This document shows, one piece after another, positions 1 through 7,041 of a stretch of DNA of 64,000 bases. The translations under genes were made by a program, and so were the position numbers. Source of the DNA: Azotobacter paspali (lineage in GTDB: Bacteria > Pseudomonadota > Gammaproteobacteria > Pseudomonadales > Pseudomonadaceae). Numbering within the stretch: position 1 is the stretch's first letter; each line of letters begins with the position of its first letter. Where the stretch lies: assembly GCF_042434745.1 (NCBI RefSeq), contig NZ_JBHLSS010000076.1; one strand, given 5' to 3'. The notes under the pieces were generated by a model, which was not told the origin of the DNA, searched no databases, and was given only the letters and a program-made list of their open reading frames with translations.

Positions 1-1048
1 TACCCTGGTTGAGGTAGGGGAAATCGCTGTTGCCGGTAAGCTTCTGGTAGCCGGCCTTCAATTCGTGACCACCCAGGGTATAGGTGAACAGGGCGCTCCA
101 TGCATTGTTGTCGACCTCGCCGCTGTCGCGATCGCCGGCACTCCAATAGCCGGCACTCTTGTAGCCCTCGGTACGCCCGGAAGCACGCGAGTTCGCACCA
201 GCGGAGTCGCTGTTCCAGTAGCGCAGGTCGGTCTTCAGCGCGCCGACCGGCAGTGCCAAGTTATGCACCAGGCCGACGAAATGCTGCTCGTAGAAGTCCT
301 CCAGATTGCCGAAGTAGTACTGCAGCATCAGGTCCTTGGTGACCTTGTAGTCGGCGCCGCCATAGTAAAACTTGTTGCTGAACTTGCCGGTCTCGATGTT
401 GTTGGCGCCGACGATGGACAGGCCCTGGCTGTCGCCCGAGTTACGCTCGGTGGAGTGCTCGAGCTTACCGGCGACCAAGGTCAGGTCCTTGATCTCATTG
501 GAGGTGATCTGCGCGCCATGGAACATCTGCGGCAGCAGACGGCCGTCGTTGCTGACCACCACCGGCAGTCTGGGACGCAGGACACCCAGTTCGGCTACGG
601 TCTTGGAGAAGCGCATTTTGCCGGTGGCGTTGACCCGACCGAAGTCGGTCTTGGCCTTGCCGTTGCTTTCCAGCGGGAAAATGGTGCCCGGAGTACGCTC
701 GAGGTCCTCGACGTTCTTGCCTTGGCGACCGCCGCCGTCCAAGCGGAAAGCGTGCTGGGCGATCAAGTCCAGGCCAAAGCCGACGGGGCCCTCGGTGAAA
801 CCGGACTTGAACTCGAAGAGAAAGCCCTGGCCCCACTCTTCCTGACGGGGGGTATTTCTACCGCTGGCGGTCCGCTCGCGGTCGTCCGTGTTGATGTAGA
901 AGTTTTTGAAAGTCAGATTGGCCTTGCTATCCTCGATGAAAGCGGCTGCCGCTTCCTGCACCGTCATCGGCAACCCTAGGGTGCCGGCCACCACGGCCAG
1001 GGTCAGCGTCGACTTCCTGCTTATTGCTCGCCTCTCCTGCCGGCTCAT
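1..1048 (-). CDS. OprD-family outer-membrane porin, C-terminus cut by window edge
   Basis: Reading the minus strand from the ATG at 1046-1048 gives an uninterrupted frame to the window edge, about 349 residues. It starts MSRQERRAISRKSTLTLAVV, a basic then hydrophobic signal peptide. It continues with the features of the OprD/OpdK family: FIEDSKANLTFKNFYINTD near the mature N-terminus, then GFLFEFESGFTEGPVGFGLD and alternating beta-strand residues. These proteins form 18-stranded outer-membrane channels for amino acids or aromatic and other organic acids; the substrate cannot be read from sequence. The start codon overlaps the stop of a 41-codon upstream ORF (TAATG), so translation may be coupled. 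The long plus-strand frame over the same region is a GC-rich shadow. Confidence 0.88.
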   Translation of the reverse strand, partial: MSRQERRAISRKSTLTLAVVAGTLGLPMTVQEAAAAFIEDSKANLTFKNFYINTDDRERTASGRNTPRQEEWGQGFLFEFKSGFTEGPVGFGLDLIAQHAFRLDGGGRQGKNVEDLERTPGTIFPLESNGKAKTDFGRVNATGKMRFSKTVAELGVLRPRLPVVVSNDGRLLPQMFHGAQITSNEIKDLTLVAGKLEHSTERNSGDSQGLSIVGANNIETGKFSNKFYYGGADYKVTKDLMLQYYFGNLEDFYEQHFVGLVHNLALPVGALKTDLRYWNSDSAGANSRASGRTEGYKSAGYWSAGDRDSGEVDNNAWSALFTYTLGGHELKAGYQKLTGNSDFPYLNQG

Positions 1049-1173
1049 TAGACGAACTCTCCGGTACTGGTTTCGACAACGCTGACGGACACGACGGTAC
1101 CTGCAGAAGCCAGGGCCGGGACGCCCAGCGCCTGTGCGCTGGCGACAACACCGGCGAAGTGCTTGCGGATCAT
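1048..1173 (-). CDS. 41-aa leader-like ORF overlapping the porin start
   Basis: This short ORF begins MIRKHFAGVVASAQALGV, resembling a Sec signal peptide with an Ala-rich h-region and a PALASA cleavage-like site. It is preceded by a purine-rich GGGGAAA ribosome site. It stops in TAATG, sharing one base with the porin ATG. After the signal-like part only about 18 residues remain (rich in Val, Ser and Thr), so it is either a true coupled leader peptide or the N-terminal stub of a decayed exported protein. The neat overlap with the porin favours use in translation coupling. No family is recognised. Confidence 0.4.
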   Translation of the reverse strand: MIRKHFAGVVASAQALGVPALASAGTVVSVSVVETSTGEFV

Positions 1174-1493
1174 CAAGGATTTCCCCTTTTCATCGAACTT
1201 TGAAAAACACACGGATGGTTGGCGTATCGCTGGAATGGGGCGGAATCTTGGCAATGCTTTATTGCAAACTGATTGCATCGGGAAAAATCTTCGGTTGCTT
1301 GGAAACTTATTCCGGCAAACCTGGGGAAACCGTCTGTCGGCTCCCGGAAACCGCTCTGTGACAGGACTCACGGACGGCAGTGAATCCTCAGTGAAACCAG
1401 GTACGGCGAGTCGATCCAAGATGAACGGCCTTTCTGCCTCCTCCACGTACGATCGGAATGCACATGAACAGCTTTTGAAAAAGGAGAAAAAGC
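1174..1493. other. Divergent intergenic region between porin unit and hydrolase
   Basis: This region of about 320 bases separates the minus-strand porin unit from the plus-strand hydrolase and must hold both promoters. I looked for a sigma-54 site around TGGCAATGCTTTATTGCA at 1247, but the GG-to-GC spacing is 12, not 10, so I do not call it. No terminator or RNA gene is seen. Confidence 0.4.
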
Positions 1494-2204
1494 ATGAACT
1501 CTACCCTGCAGATCGAGTCCGCCGACGGTAGCGGCCGCTTCGGTGCCTATGTCGCCTTGCCTACGGGCGGTCGCGGCCCCGCCGTGGTCATCGGGCAGGA
1601 AATCTTCGGCATCAACGCCAACATTCGTGCCGTGGCCGACCGTTATGCCGAAGAAGGCTACGTCGCCCTTGCGCCCGATCTGTTCTGGCGCATCGAGGCC
1701 GGCGTCGAGCTGGGTTACGCGGGAGCCGATCGGGAAAAGGCTTTCGCCCTGCTTGGCCGCTTCGATGTCGACAAGGGCGTCGAGGACATCATCGCCACCT
1801 TCGCCGCGGCGCGCCGGATGCCGGCAGTGGATACGGCGGCCGGTGCCGGATTCGTCGGCTTCTGCCTGGGCGGCAAGCTCGCTTACCTGACCGCCGCCCG
1901 CAGCGATGCCGCCTGTTCAATCGGCTACTACGGAGTCGGCATCGAGCACCTGCTGGACGAGGCCGCGAACATCCGCGGCCGCCTGGTGCTGCACATCGCC
2001 GAGGCGGACCCCTTCTGCCCGGCCGAAGCACGCGAGGCAATCCTCTCCGGTCTCGGCGGCAGAGCAAATGTCGAACTTTACGGCTATCCCGGTTGCGAGC
2101 ACGCTTTCGCCCGTCTTGGCGGCCAGCACTACGAGCGGACTGCGGCGGAACTCGCCCACCAGCGCAGCATCGCCGCCCTGCGCCGGGAGATCGGACCACG
2201 CTGA
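1494..2204 (+). CDS. Dienelactone hydrolase family protein
   Basis: The 236-aa cytosolic alpha/beta-hydrolase has the full dienelactone-hydrolase signature. The GQEIFGIN segment places Glu36 where the family's Cys-activating glutamate lies. The nucleophile elbow GFCLGGKLA puts the catalytic Cys at residue 124. A later Asp in EADPFCP and His in GCEHAF complete the triad. Family members hydrolyse dienelactone in chlorocatechol degradation, but many chromosomal copies act on other lactones or esters, so the substrate is open. A strong AAGGAG sits eight bases before the ATG. It stands alone, divergent from the porin, and about 70 bases before the first CRISPR-like repeat. Confidence 0.9.
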   Translation: MNSTLQIESADGSGRFGAYVALPTGGRGPAVVIGQEIFGINANIRAVADRYAEEGYVALAPDLFWRIEAGVELGYAGADREKAFALLGRFDVDKGVEDIIATFAAARRMPAVDTAAGAGFVGFCLGGKLAYLTAARSDAACSIGYYGVGIEHLLDEAANIRGRLVLHIAEADPFCPAEAREAILSGLGGRANVELYGYPGCEHAFARLGGQHYERTAAELAHQRSIAALRREIGPR

Positions 2205-2275
2205 GAAAAGTTTCCGGAAGAATCGGCGAATCGGGCATGCCGCTTGCGCGACCATGCCCGATCGCACCGTCCCTG

Positions 2276-2365
2276 CGCATCTGCCCCGCGCAAGTGGGGA
2301 ATGTTCGTCGACTACACGAATCGTCGCAGGTTGTCCGGGTTCATCCCCGCCAAGCCGGGGACCAC
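2276..2365. CRISPR. Possible two-repeat relic of a type I-E-like CRISPR array
   Basis: Two 29-base units at 2276-2304 and 2337-2365 each contain a CCCC...GGGG stem in the layout of type I-E repeats. The first has CCCCGCGCAAGTGGGGAATG; the second has GTTCATCCCC and then CAAGCCGGGGACCAC. The CCCC starts are at 2284 and 2345, exactly 61 bases apart, which leaves a 32-base spacer; both figures fit type I-E arrays. The repeats are diverged from each other, no third unit is found on either side, and no cas gene lies in the window. If real, it is a dead remnant. Chance similarity of two hairpins is the alternative. Confidence 0.4.
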
Positions 2366-2505
2366 TGAAGAATATACCGTCAAAGCGAGATAACAAGATC
2401 GAAGCAGGAGATGTAAACAGGGCAATCGCATGAAATGCCTGCGATACTGGGCTGGAAAGGTTGTGTGCTTGGTCGTTCCGGCGTGGCCTTCAAATCCAGT
2501 GCATT

Positions 2506-2620
2506 GGCTGCTTGCCGAGTGGTCGGATACCTTCTGTTTCGGCCCCCCGGCCGAGTCACTTTTTCTTGCCTGGCCACGAAAAAGTAACCCAAAAGAAGGC
2601 CACCCTCTCATCCGGCCCTG
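2506..2620 (+). repeat. Direct repeat copy A with hairpin core
   Basis: This copy runs from GGCTGCTTGCCGAG through CTGTTTCGGCC and GGCCGAGTCACTTT to AAAGTAACCCAAA. It matches copy B (2973-3090) with substitutions. Its centre (2558-2585) is a stem of ACTTTTTC and GAAAAAGT around a 12-base loop. It lies inside the inverted-repeat element. Confidence 0.7.
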
Positions 2621-2972
2621 CGCTTCGCTCCGGGTTCTCTCCCTGCATCGCCGCTCCAGGGGCTCGCCGCGAAGGGCCATCCATGCCATGGCCCTTCGCG
2701 GCTCTCGCGGCATCCTTGCCGCTCGACCCCTTCCACGACGATTCTGCTCGGCCTCCTGAAGGGGGCATCCGGCGCGACCTGACAGGTCGTGCCGCAAGAA
2801 CGAAAGCGCTTTCAGGCAACCCGGAGCCCGACTCCCGTTCAGAAGGCCAAGCGCAAGCGTCACGTAGAGGGGCGAGCCGCGGGGAGGCGGCGAGAGTCGT
2901 ACGAGGGGCATGGATGCCCCTTGTGCGACGCCCCTCGGAGCGGCGCCGGAGCGAGGGAACCCCGGCGCAGCC

Positions 2973-3090
2973 GGCTGCTTGCCGAGGGGCCGGACAGTCC
3001 CTGTTTCGGCCCCCGGCCGAGTCACTTTCTCTTTGCGCGCGCAAAGAGAAAGTAACCAAAGAGAAAGCGCGCCCGGTCATTCGGCCCCGG
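2973..3090 (+). repeat. Direct repeat copy B with a perfect 30-base palindrome
   Basis: This is the second copy of the repeat at 2506-2620, in the same orientation. Its core at 3024-3053 is a perfect 30-base palindrome whose half is ACTTTCTCTTTGCGC. Copy A has a different stem at the same place, so the two arms changed together. No coding function is apparent. Confidence 0.7.
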
Positions 3091-3161
3091 GCCAAGGCTC
3101 ACACAACTTTTCCAGTCCGGTATCGGGCGAGCGCTTCATGCGATTGCCCTGGAGATGTAAA

Positions 3162-3656
3162 GCACTTCAATGCGAAAGTCTGACGAAGGCTCGCTCGAGA
3201 TCTCGCGGACACAAAACGCAGGGCGCATCGTGCCAGAATCGCTTCCCTCGCTCGCCCATATTCGCAGAAACGGAAGAAAGCCACAGTTCCTCCCCGACCG
3301 ACAGCCATCCGACGCCTCATCCCCGCAGACGCGAAAAACACCGGATTGGTAGCTACTGGCACATAGCACGATGCCAACCGCTCGGCCGGTTGCAGCCAGG
3401 GTTTTCCGGGCGCGCCAGGAAGACGGATCGGCTTCTCGGGCCGGAGATCACTCCGACAGGAAATAAAGGCCTGTCGTCGCCGCCGCAAAGGGTATGCCCG
3501 GATAACGGCTCATTTCCCTCGCATCGGGAGATCATGGGCCGTTCCACGACCGATCACGAAGCGCGAATAGGCTAGAATTCGAATCGCGGATGGCGCCCCG
3601 CCCGACACTCTACAGGGGCATCGCCACCCTCTCCTCTCCAAGTCACTAGGGCAGCC
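3162..3656. other. Intergenic stretch without recognised content
   Basis: About 495 bases between the repeat element and the next gene. The ORFs here are short, overlapping and without protein-like composition. It should contain the promoter of the gene at 3657, but I see no clear -35/-10 pair, hairpin or RNA motif. Confidence 0.4.
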
Positions 3657-4187
3657 ATGAAAGATCAGCTTCAGGAACTCATCCGCAATGTCAGCTCGGG
3701 TTGCCTCGACGGCGAGGAAATCGCGCGGATCGCCGAAGAGGCGGCGCAAGCCTATGCCGATCCGCAGGCTTTCCTCGCGGCCAATCCGGACATCAACTAC
3801 GACGACGGCTTTCCCATTCCCCTGGGCGAATGGGTGGTGGTCGGCAGCCTGCCGGAGACGGTGCTGTTCCAGGGCGACACCTACGAAGAACTGTTCCAGC
3901 AGGTCGTCGCCTCGTTCGGCCCGCAGGTGTCCTTCGTGCTCAAACCCAAGCAGTTGCACAAGGTGGAGCCGCTGAAGGCGCTCAACCGCATCCAGGTGCA
4001 GTTGAGCAGCCTCTACCCGGAAAAGGGCGGTTACGTGCTGGTAGACTTCGGCGCTCCCCTGGACGACGAGTTGCAAGCGGTACTGGTCTACGCCTGCGAT
4101 CTCGAAGAGACGCTGCGACTGGCGTCTGCCGTGGGTATCCATGCCGCTCCGGCCTACGAGGCGCTGCATGCCGAAGCGGGCGCCTGA
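3657..4187 (+). CDS. Conserved hypothetical protein, 176 aa
   Basis: I do not recognise a named family. The soluble, acidic protein starts MKDQLQELIRNVSSGCLDGE. Its N-terminal half is helical (residues 1-45), followed by DINYDDGFPIPLGEWVVVGS and a mixed alpha/beta remainder. No signal peptide or membrane segment is present. The composition and codon use are those of a real core gene, and GGGCAG precedes the ATG. Its 3' end overlaps the next gene by 20 bases, suggesting co-transcription with the VanZ-like protein. Confidence 0.75.
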   Translation: MKDQLQELIRNVSSGCLDGEEIARIAEEAAQAYADPQAFLAANPDINYDDGFPIPLGEWVVVGSLPETVLFQGDTYEELFQQVVASFGPQVSFVLKPKQLHKVEPLKALNRIQVQLSSLYPEKGGYVLVDFGAPLDDELQAVLVYACDLEETLRLASAVGIHAAPAYEALHAEAGA

Positions 4188-4578
4188 CGGAAAGTCCGCG
4201 GCGCCCGTCGCGCGCCTTCCCGGCAAGCTCCTCCTTTGGCGCCTGGCCTTCCTCGCCTGCCTGGTGGTGGTACTGGTATTGGCGTTGGCGAAGGACACCA
4301 GCCCACCGCTGGATACCGGCTGGGACAAGAGCAACCATCTGCTGGCCTTCGGCGTACTGGGCCTGCTCGGTCGCCTGGGTTTTCCCACACATCGCTACCT
4401 GGTGCCGTCCGGCCTGTTTCTCTATGGGATCGTCATCGAGGCCCTGCAGGCGCTGAGTGGCTATCGCTCGGCCGAATACTACGACCTGTTCGCCGACCTG
4501 CTGGGCATCACCCTGGGCAGTCTGGCCGCCTCCGCCTGGCTCCAACGCAGACGCCGGAGCCGGCAGCCCGCCGTCTGA
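4168..4578 (+). CDS. VanZ-like small integral membrane protein
   Basis: From the ATG at 4168 this gives about 136 aa; an earlier in-frame ATG at 4141 would lie further inside the upstream gene. Four hydrophobic segments are visible: LLLWRLAFLACLVVVLVLAL, LLAFGVLGLLGRLGF, YLVPSGLFLYGIVIEALQAL and LFADLLGITLGSLAASAWL. Between the first two is GWDKSNHLLAFG, the D-K-x-x-H motif typical of VanZ-like proteins. YYDLFADLLG follows, as in the family's E/D-x-x-x-N/L segment. The physiological role of these chromosomal VanZ-like proteins is not established. It is probably cotranscribed with the preceding gene. Confidence 0.8.
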   Translation: MPKRAPDGKSAAPVARLPGKLLLWRLAFLACLVVVLVLALAKDTSPPLDTGWDKSNHLLAFGVLGLLGRLGFPTHRYLVPSGLFLYGIVIEALQALSGYRSAEYYDLFADLLGITLGSLAASAWLQRRRRSRQPAV

Positions 4579-4909
4579 CCGCAGTGGGCCCGAACCGTCC
4601 GAGCGTCAAGGCCGCAAGATAGACCCACTCGGCCCTTGCCTTACTTATGGGGTCCACTATTCTCCTATTCATCCCCGCTCGTAACGGCAGGGAACTCCGG
4701 GACGAGCAGTCCAGCCCGGACAGGCAATCAACGAAAGCAGTAACCGCTTGGTGCCAGAAACGGCCGTCAGGCGGAAAGCCTCGGCTTTTTATCAGCCCGT
4801 TCGATAGCCCTGACCTGGAGGATGCGAGAAAAAGGATCACGCAAGGCGTGACAGGCTATCCCACCTGCTCGTAGAGCTCGTAGAGACAGGGAATTTCTCG
4901 CGGAACTGA
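4579..4909. other. Intergenic stretch, nothing recognised
   Basis: About 330 bases between the VanZ-like gene and the nuclease gene. Codon-like frames here are short and unconvincing on both strands. It presumably holds the nuclease promoter. Confidence 0.35.
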
Positions 4910-5413
4910 ATGAATAAACATATTGCTACTGGTGCGTGCGGCGTTATCGCCTGGCTGCTCACACTCCCACTCCCGGCGGCCGAACAGACATGCAGGGTCA
5001 TCCGTGTACAGGATGGCGACAGCCTGACCTGCCTGACCCCGGCCAAGCAGCGGATTGAAGTCAACCTGGCCGATCTCGATGCCCCGGAGCTCGACCAGCC
5101 CTACGGACAGTTGGCCCAGTTGCAACTGTTCCGAATGGTTTACAACAAGGACGTGAAACTGGAAATCGTCGAGCAGCGACGCTATGGCAGCAAGACCGCC
5201 CGTGTCTATTTCGGCGAAACCCTCATCAACGAGGAATTGGTCCGCCAGGGACTGGCCTGGGCCTACGCGGGAACCGAAGGCGAGTCGAAGCTAGCGAAAC
5301 TGGAAGCCGAAGCCAAGTCGCAGAAACGCGGTCTCTGGGGATTGCCGCAAAACGAGATCAGTCCGCCCTGGCAATGGCGCAGCAATCGGAAAAATCAGCT
5401 CAGCAGACGCTGA
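4910..5413 (+). CDS. Secreted thermonuclease-family protein (SNase-like)
   Basis: The 167-aa protein has an N-terminal signal peptide (residues 1-24, ending at LPAAEQ). A staphylococcal-nuclease-like OB-fold domain follows, with CRVIRVQDGDSLTCLTP, VNLADLDAPELDQPYG, RRYGSKTARVYFGETLINEELV and GLAWAYAG. The Asp in DGDSL and Asp-Ala-Pro-Glu match the calcium/catalytic region of the fold, and the Arg in KTARVYF matches the second catalytic segment. It probably cleaves nucleic acid in the periplasm or outside the cell. Its end overlaps the convergent glutaredoxin-like gene by 14 bases. Confidence 0.85.
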   Translation: MNKHIATGACGVIAWLLTLPLPAAEQTCRVIRVQDGDSLTCLTPAKQRIEVNLADLDAPELDQPYGQLAQLQLFRMVYNKDVKLEIVEQRRYGSKTARVYFGETLINEELVRQGLAWAYAGTEGESKLAKLEAEAKSQKRGLWGLPQNEISPPWQWRSNRKNQLSRR

Positions 5414-5657
5414 AGCCCGGTCGGAGGAGAAAGGAGGCCACCTGCTCCGCGCCGAAAGGCCAGTCCAGCTCGTCGCCGCTATCCCGTCGCCGCAGCACGG
5501 GAATGCGCAGGCTATAGCGCTCGGCCTGGCTCTCGTCCTCGGCGATATCGACCAGCTCGACCTGCAGGCCGTGCTCGACGAAAGACATCAACAGCCCCTC
5601 GGCCTGCTCGCAGAGATGGCAGCCGAGGGTTCCGAACAGTTGGCACTCGGGAAGCAT
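5400..5657 (-). CDS. Glutaredoxin-like thiol protein
   Basis: The 85-aa protein begins MLPECQLFGTLGCHLCEQAE. The C-H-L-C pair at the N-terminus of a thioredoxin-fold protein is the redox motif, and RIPVLRR carries the cis-proline loop. Proteins of this DUF836/glutaredoxin-like type reduce disulfides, but their partners are unknown. An AGGAG site lies upstream. It converges on the nuclease gene with overlapping 3' ends. Confidence 0.85.
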   Translation of the reverse strand: MLPECQLFGTLGCHLCEQAEGLLMSFVEHGLQVELVDIAEDESQAERYSLRIPVLRRRDSGDELDWPFGAEQVASFLLRPGFSVC

Positions 5658-5806
5658 GCGGGTCTCCTAACGACAGGAGGCTTGAAGTTTAGCATGCAAC
5701 CAAGACAACCTATGGCGAAACCACAAGCCGCCCGGATGCGCGGCCCGCTTGGTCGCCATCGGCACTCGGCGGCCATTGCCCACCAATATGATGAGGACCA
5801 TCCAGC

Positions 5807-6202
5807 ATGACCATCGATAGCAGCCAGTCCCAGTCGACCACTTCCGCCAGCTCCGCCGCCACTTGGGAGCCATGTGCATCGGCTTCGGTGCACCGGCGCA
5901 ACCTGCAGCGCGCCCAGCAGGCGGTGATCGACGAATTCCATGCCCTGCTCGACGACACCGAGCGCCTGTTGCGCCAGGGCGCTGCGGTAGGCGGCGATGA
6001 GGCGGATGCGTTGCGGGCGAAGATCGAGGGCAACCTCGAACGCGCCCGCGCGACCCTCAAGGACAGCGAGGAACGCCTGCGCGAGCAGGGACAGGCAGCC
6101 ATCGAGGCCACCGAGGCCTACGTGCACAGCAATCCCTGGAAGGCACTCGGGATCGCCGCCGGGGTCGGAGTGCTGTTCGGCCTGCTGGCCAGCCGCCGCT
6201 GA
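5807..6202 (+). CDS. DUF883 (ElaB/YqjD-type) inner-membrane protein
   Basis: The 131-aa protein has a Ser/Thr-rich N-terminus, a long amphipathic helical region (residues 30-105, EFHALLDDTERLLRQ...ATLKDSEERLREQG) and a C-terminal tail anchor (NPWKALGIAAGVGVLFGLLA) ending SRR. This is the YqjD/ElaB plan. In E. coli such proteins are C-tail-anchored and associate with ribosomes in stationary phase. It heads a three-gene unit like yqjD-yqjE-yqjK. Confidence 0.9.
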   Translation: MTIDSSQSQSTTSASSAATWEPCASASVHRRNLQRAQQAVIDEFHALLDDTERLLRQGAAVGGDEADALRAKIEGNLERARATLKDSEERLREQGQAAIEATEAYVHSNPWKALGIAAGVGVLFGLLASRR

Positions 6203-6224
6203 ACACCGGGAGGAGTCGTTTTCA

Positions 6225-6611
6225 ATGGATGTCCCGCCATCGCTGCCGTCCGGGGAAGACCGCAAGCCGTCCCTGAAACGGTTCGGCGACGCCCTGCTCG
6301 GCCTGTTGCAAAACCACCTGGAGCTGCTGGGCATCGAGCTCCAGGAGGAGAAGGCCTACGTCTTCCGCCTGTTCCTCTTCGCCAGCCTGAGCTTGCTGTT
6401 CGGCCTGATGCTGCTCATCGGCCTTTCCGCGGCGGTGGTCGTCGCCTTCTGGGACGAGCACCGTCTGACCGCCATCTTCGCCCTATGTCTCGTCTACGGT
6501 CTGGCCCTGCTGTTCTGCGTCGCCCGCGCATTGAAACTGGCGCAGCGCAGCGAGCATCCCTTCCAGGCTACCCTTGAGGAACTGGCGCGCAACCGGGAGC
6601 TGCTGCCATGA
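6225..6611 (+). CDS. YqjE/phage-holin-family membrane protein
   Basis: The 128-aa protein starts at ATG 6225 behind GGGAGGAG. It has a short polar N-terminus, an amphipathic helix (LQNHLELLGIELQEEKAYV) and two transmembrane helices (about residues 46-72 and 80-102), the usual form of YqjE. It is not a lysis holin in this context. It overlaps the next gene by four bases (ATGA), consistent with a yqjDEK-like operon. The role is unknown. Confidence 0.85.
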   Translation: MDVPPSLPSGEDRKPSLKRFGDALLGLLQNHLELLGIELQEEKAYVFRLFLFASLSLLFGLMLLIGLSAAVVVAFWDEHRLTAIFALCLVYGLALLFCVARALKLAQRSEHPFQATLEELARNRELLP

Positions 6612-6943
6612 GTCCACCACGCCGCAGCGCGCTGGAAATGCGCAAGGAATTGGTGCGCCTGCGCATGGAGATGCAGCGCCAGCAACTCGACTATCACGCC
6701 GAGCCGTTGCGCCATCCGCTGCGCCAGTTCGGCAACCTGTTCGCACCCGACCGCGCCCGACCGGGCAGGAGCAAGCCGCTGGCGGTGGGCGCGGCGCTCC
6801 TGCTGACCTTATTCGGCAAGCGCCTGGGCCGCTTGCGCACGATGGCGCTGTTCGCCCTGGAGTTCTATCCCCTGGTCAGTGCCGGCCTCAGGCAGTACCG
6901 CGCGATCCGCCCACCGAAACCGCCGCAAAAGTCCCAGGCTTGA
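6608..6943 (+). CDS. YqjK-like protein of the yqjDEK-type operon
   Basis: The 111-aa basic protein starts by ATGA overlap with the preceding gene. Its N-terminus is Arg-rich and helical (RRSALEMRKELVRLRMEMQR), and a hydrophobic stretch (LAVGAALLLTLFG) follows at mid-protein. Length, charge and position match YqjK-type third genes. Function is unknown. Confidence 0.7.
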   Translation: MSPPRRSALEMRKELVRLRMEMQRQQLDYHAEPLRHPLRQFGNLFAPDRARPGRSKPLAVGAALLLTLFGKRLGRLRTMALFALEFYPLVSAGLRQYRAIRPPKPPQKSQA

Positions 6944-7041
6944 CGGATTCCGCGCACTGCCCAAGGATGCGCTGGCAGTCGTGCGGCGATCCGGGCGCCG
7001 CCCTCCCGCAGTAGCTGCCCACCGAACGACGAGGAACGGCT

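Larger units (their letters stand above)
2407..3161. mobile_element. Inverted-repeat-bounded non-coding element with possible 11-bp target duplication
   Basis: An imperfect ~50-base inverted repeat spans 2418-2467 and 3101-3151: AGGGCAATCGCATGAA is exact at the outer end and CTGGAAAGGTTGTGT / CTGGAAAAGTTGTGT at the inner end. The same 11 bases GGAGATGTAAA lie directly outside both ends (2407-2417 and 3151-3161) in the same orientation, as a target-site duplication would. The ~730 bp between has no convincing gene: its ORFs are low-complexity Arg/Pro/Gly frames open on both strands. It is therefore a candidate non-autonomous transposable element. The 11-mer could instead be part of a larger repeat family. 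Confidence 0.5.

Noticed and set aside
65..979. Long plus-strand frame over the porin
   Set aside because: The minus strand encodes a clear OprD-type porin; the plus frame is a GC-rich antisense shadow.
1244..1262. Sigma-54 promoter TGGCAATGCTTTATTGCA
   Set aside because: GG-to-GC spacing is 12 instead of 10.
2276..2365. Functional CRISPR array
   Set aside because: Only two diverged repeats and no cas genes; reported as a possible relic only.
2430..3183. Arg/Pro/Gly-rich ORFs between 2430 and 3183 on both strands
   Set aside because: They are open in several frames at once, lie in repeat DNA and lack RBS or domain features.
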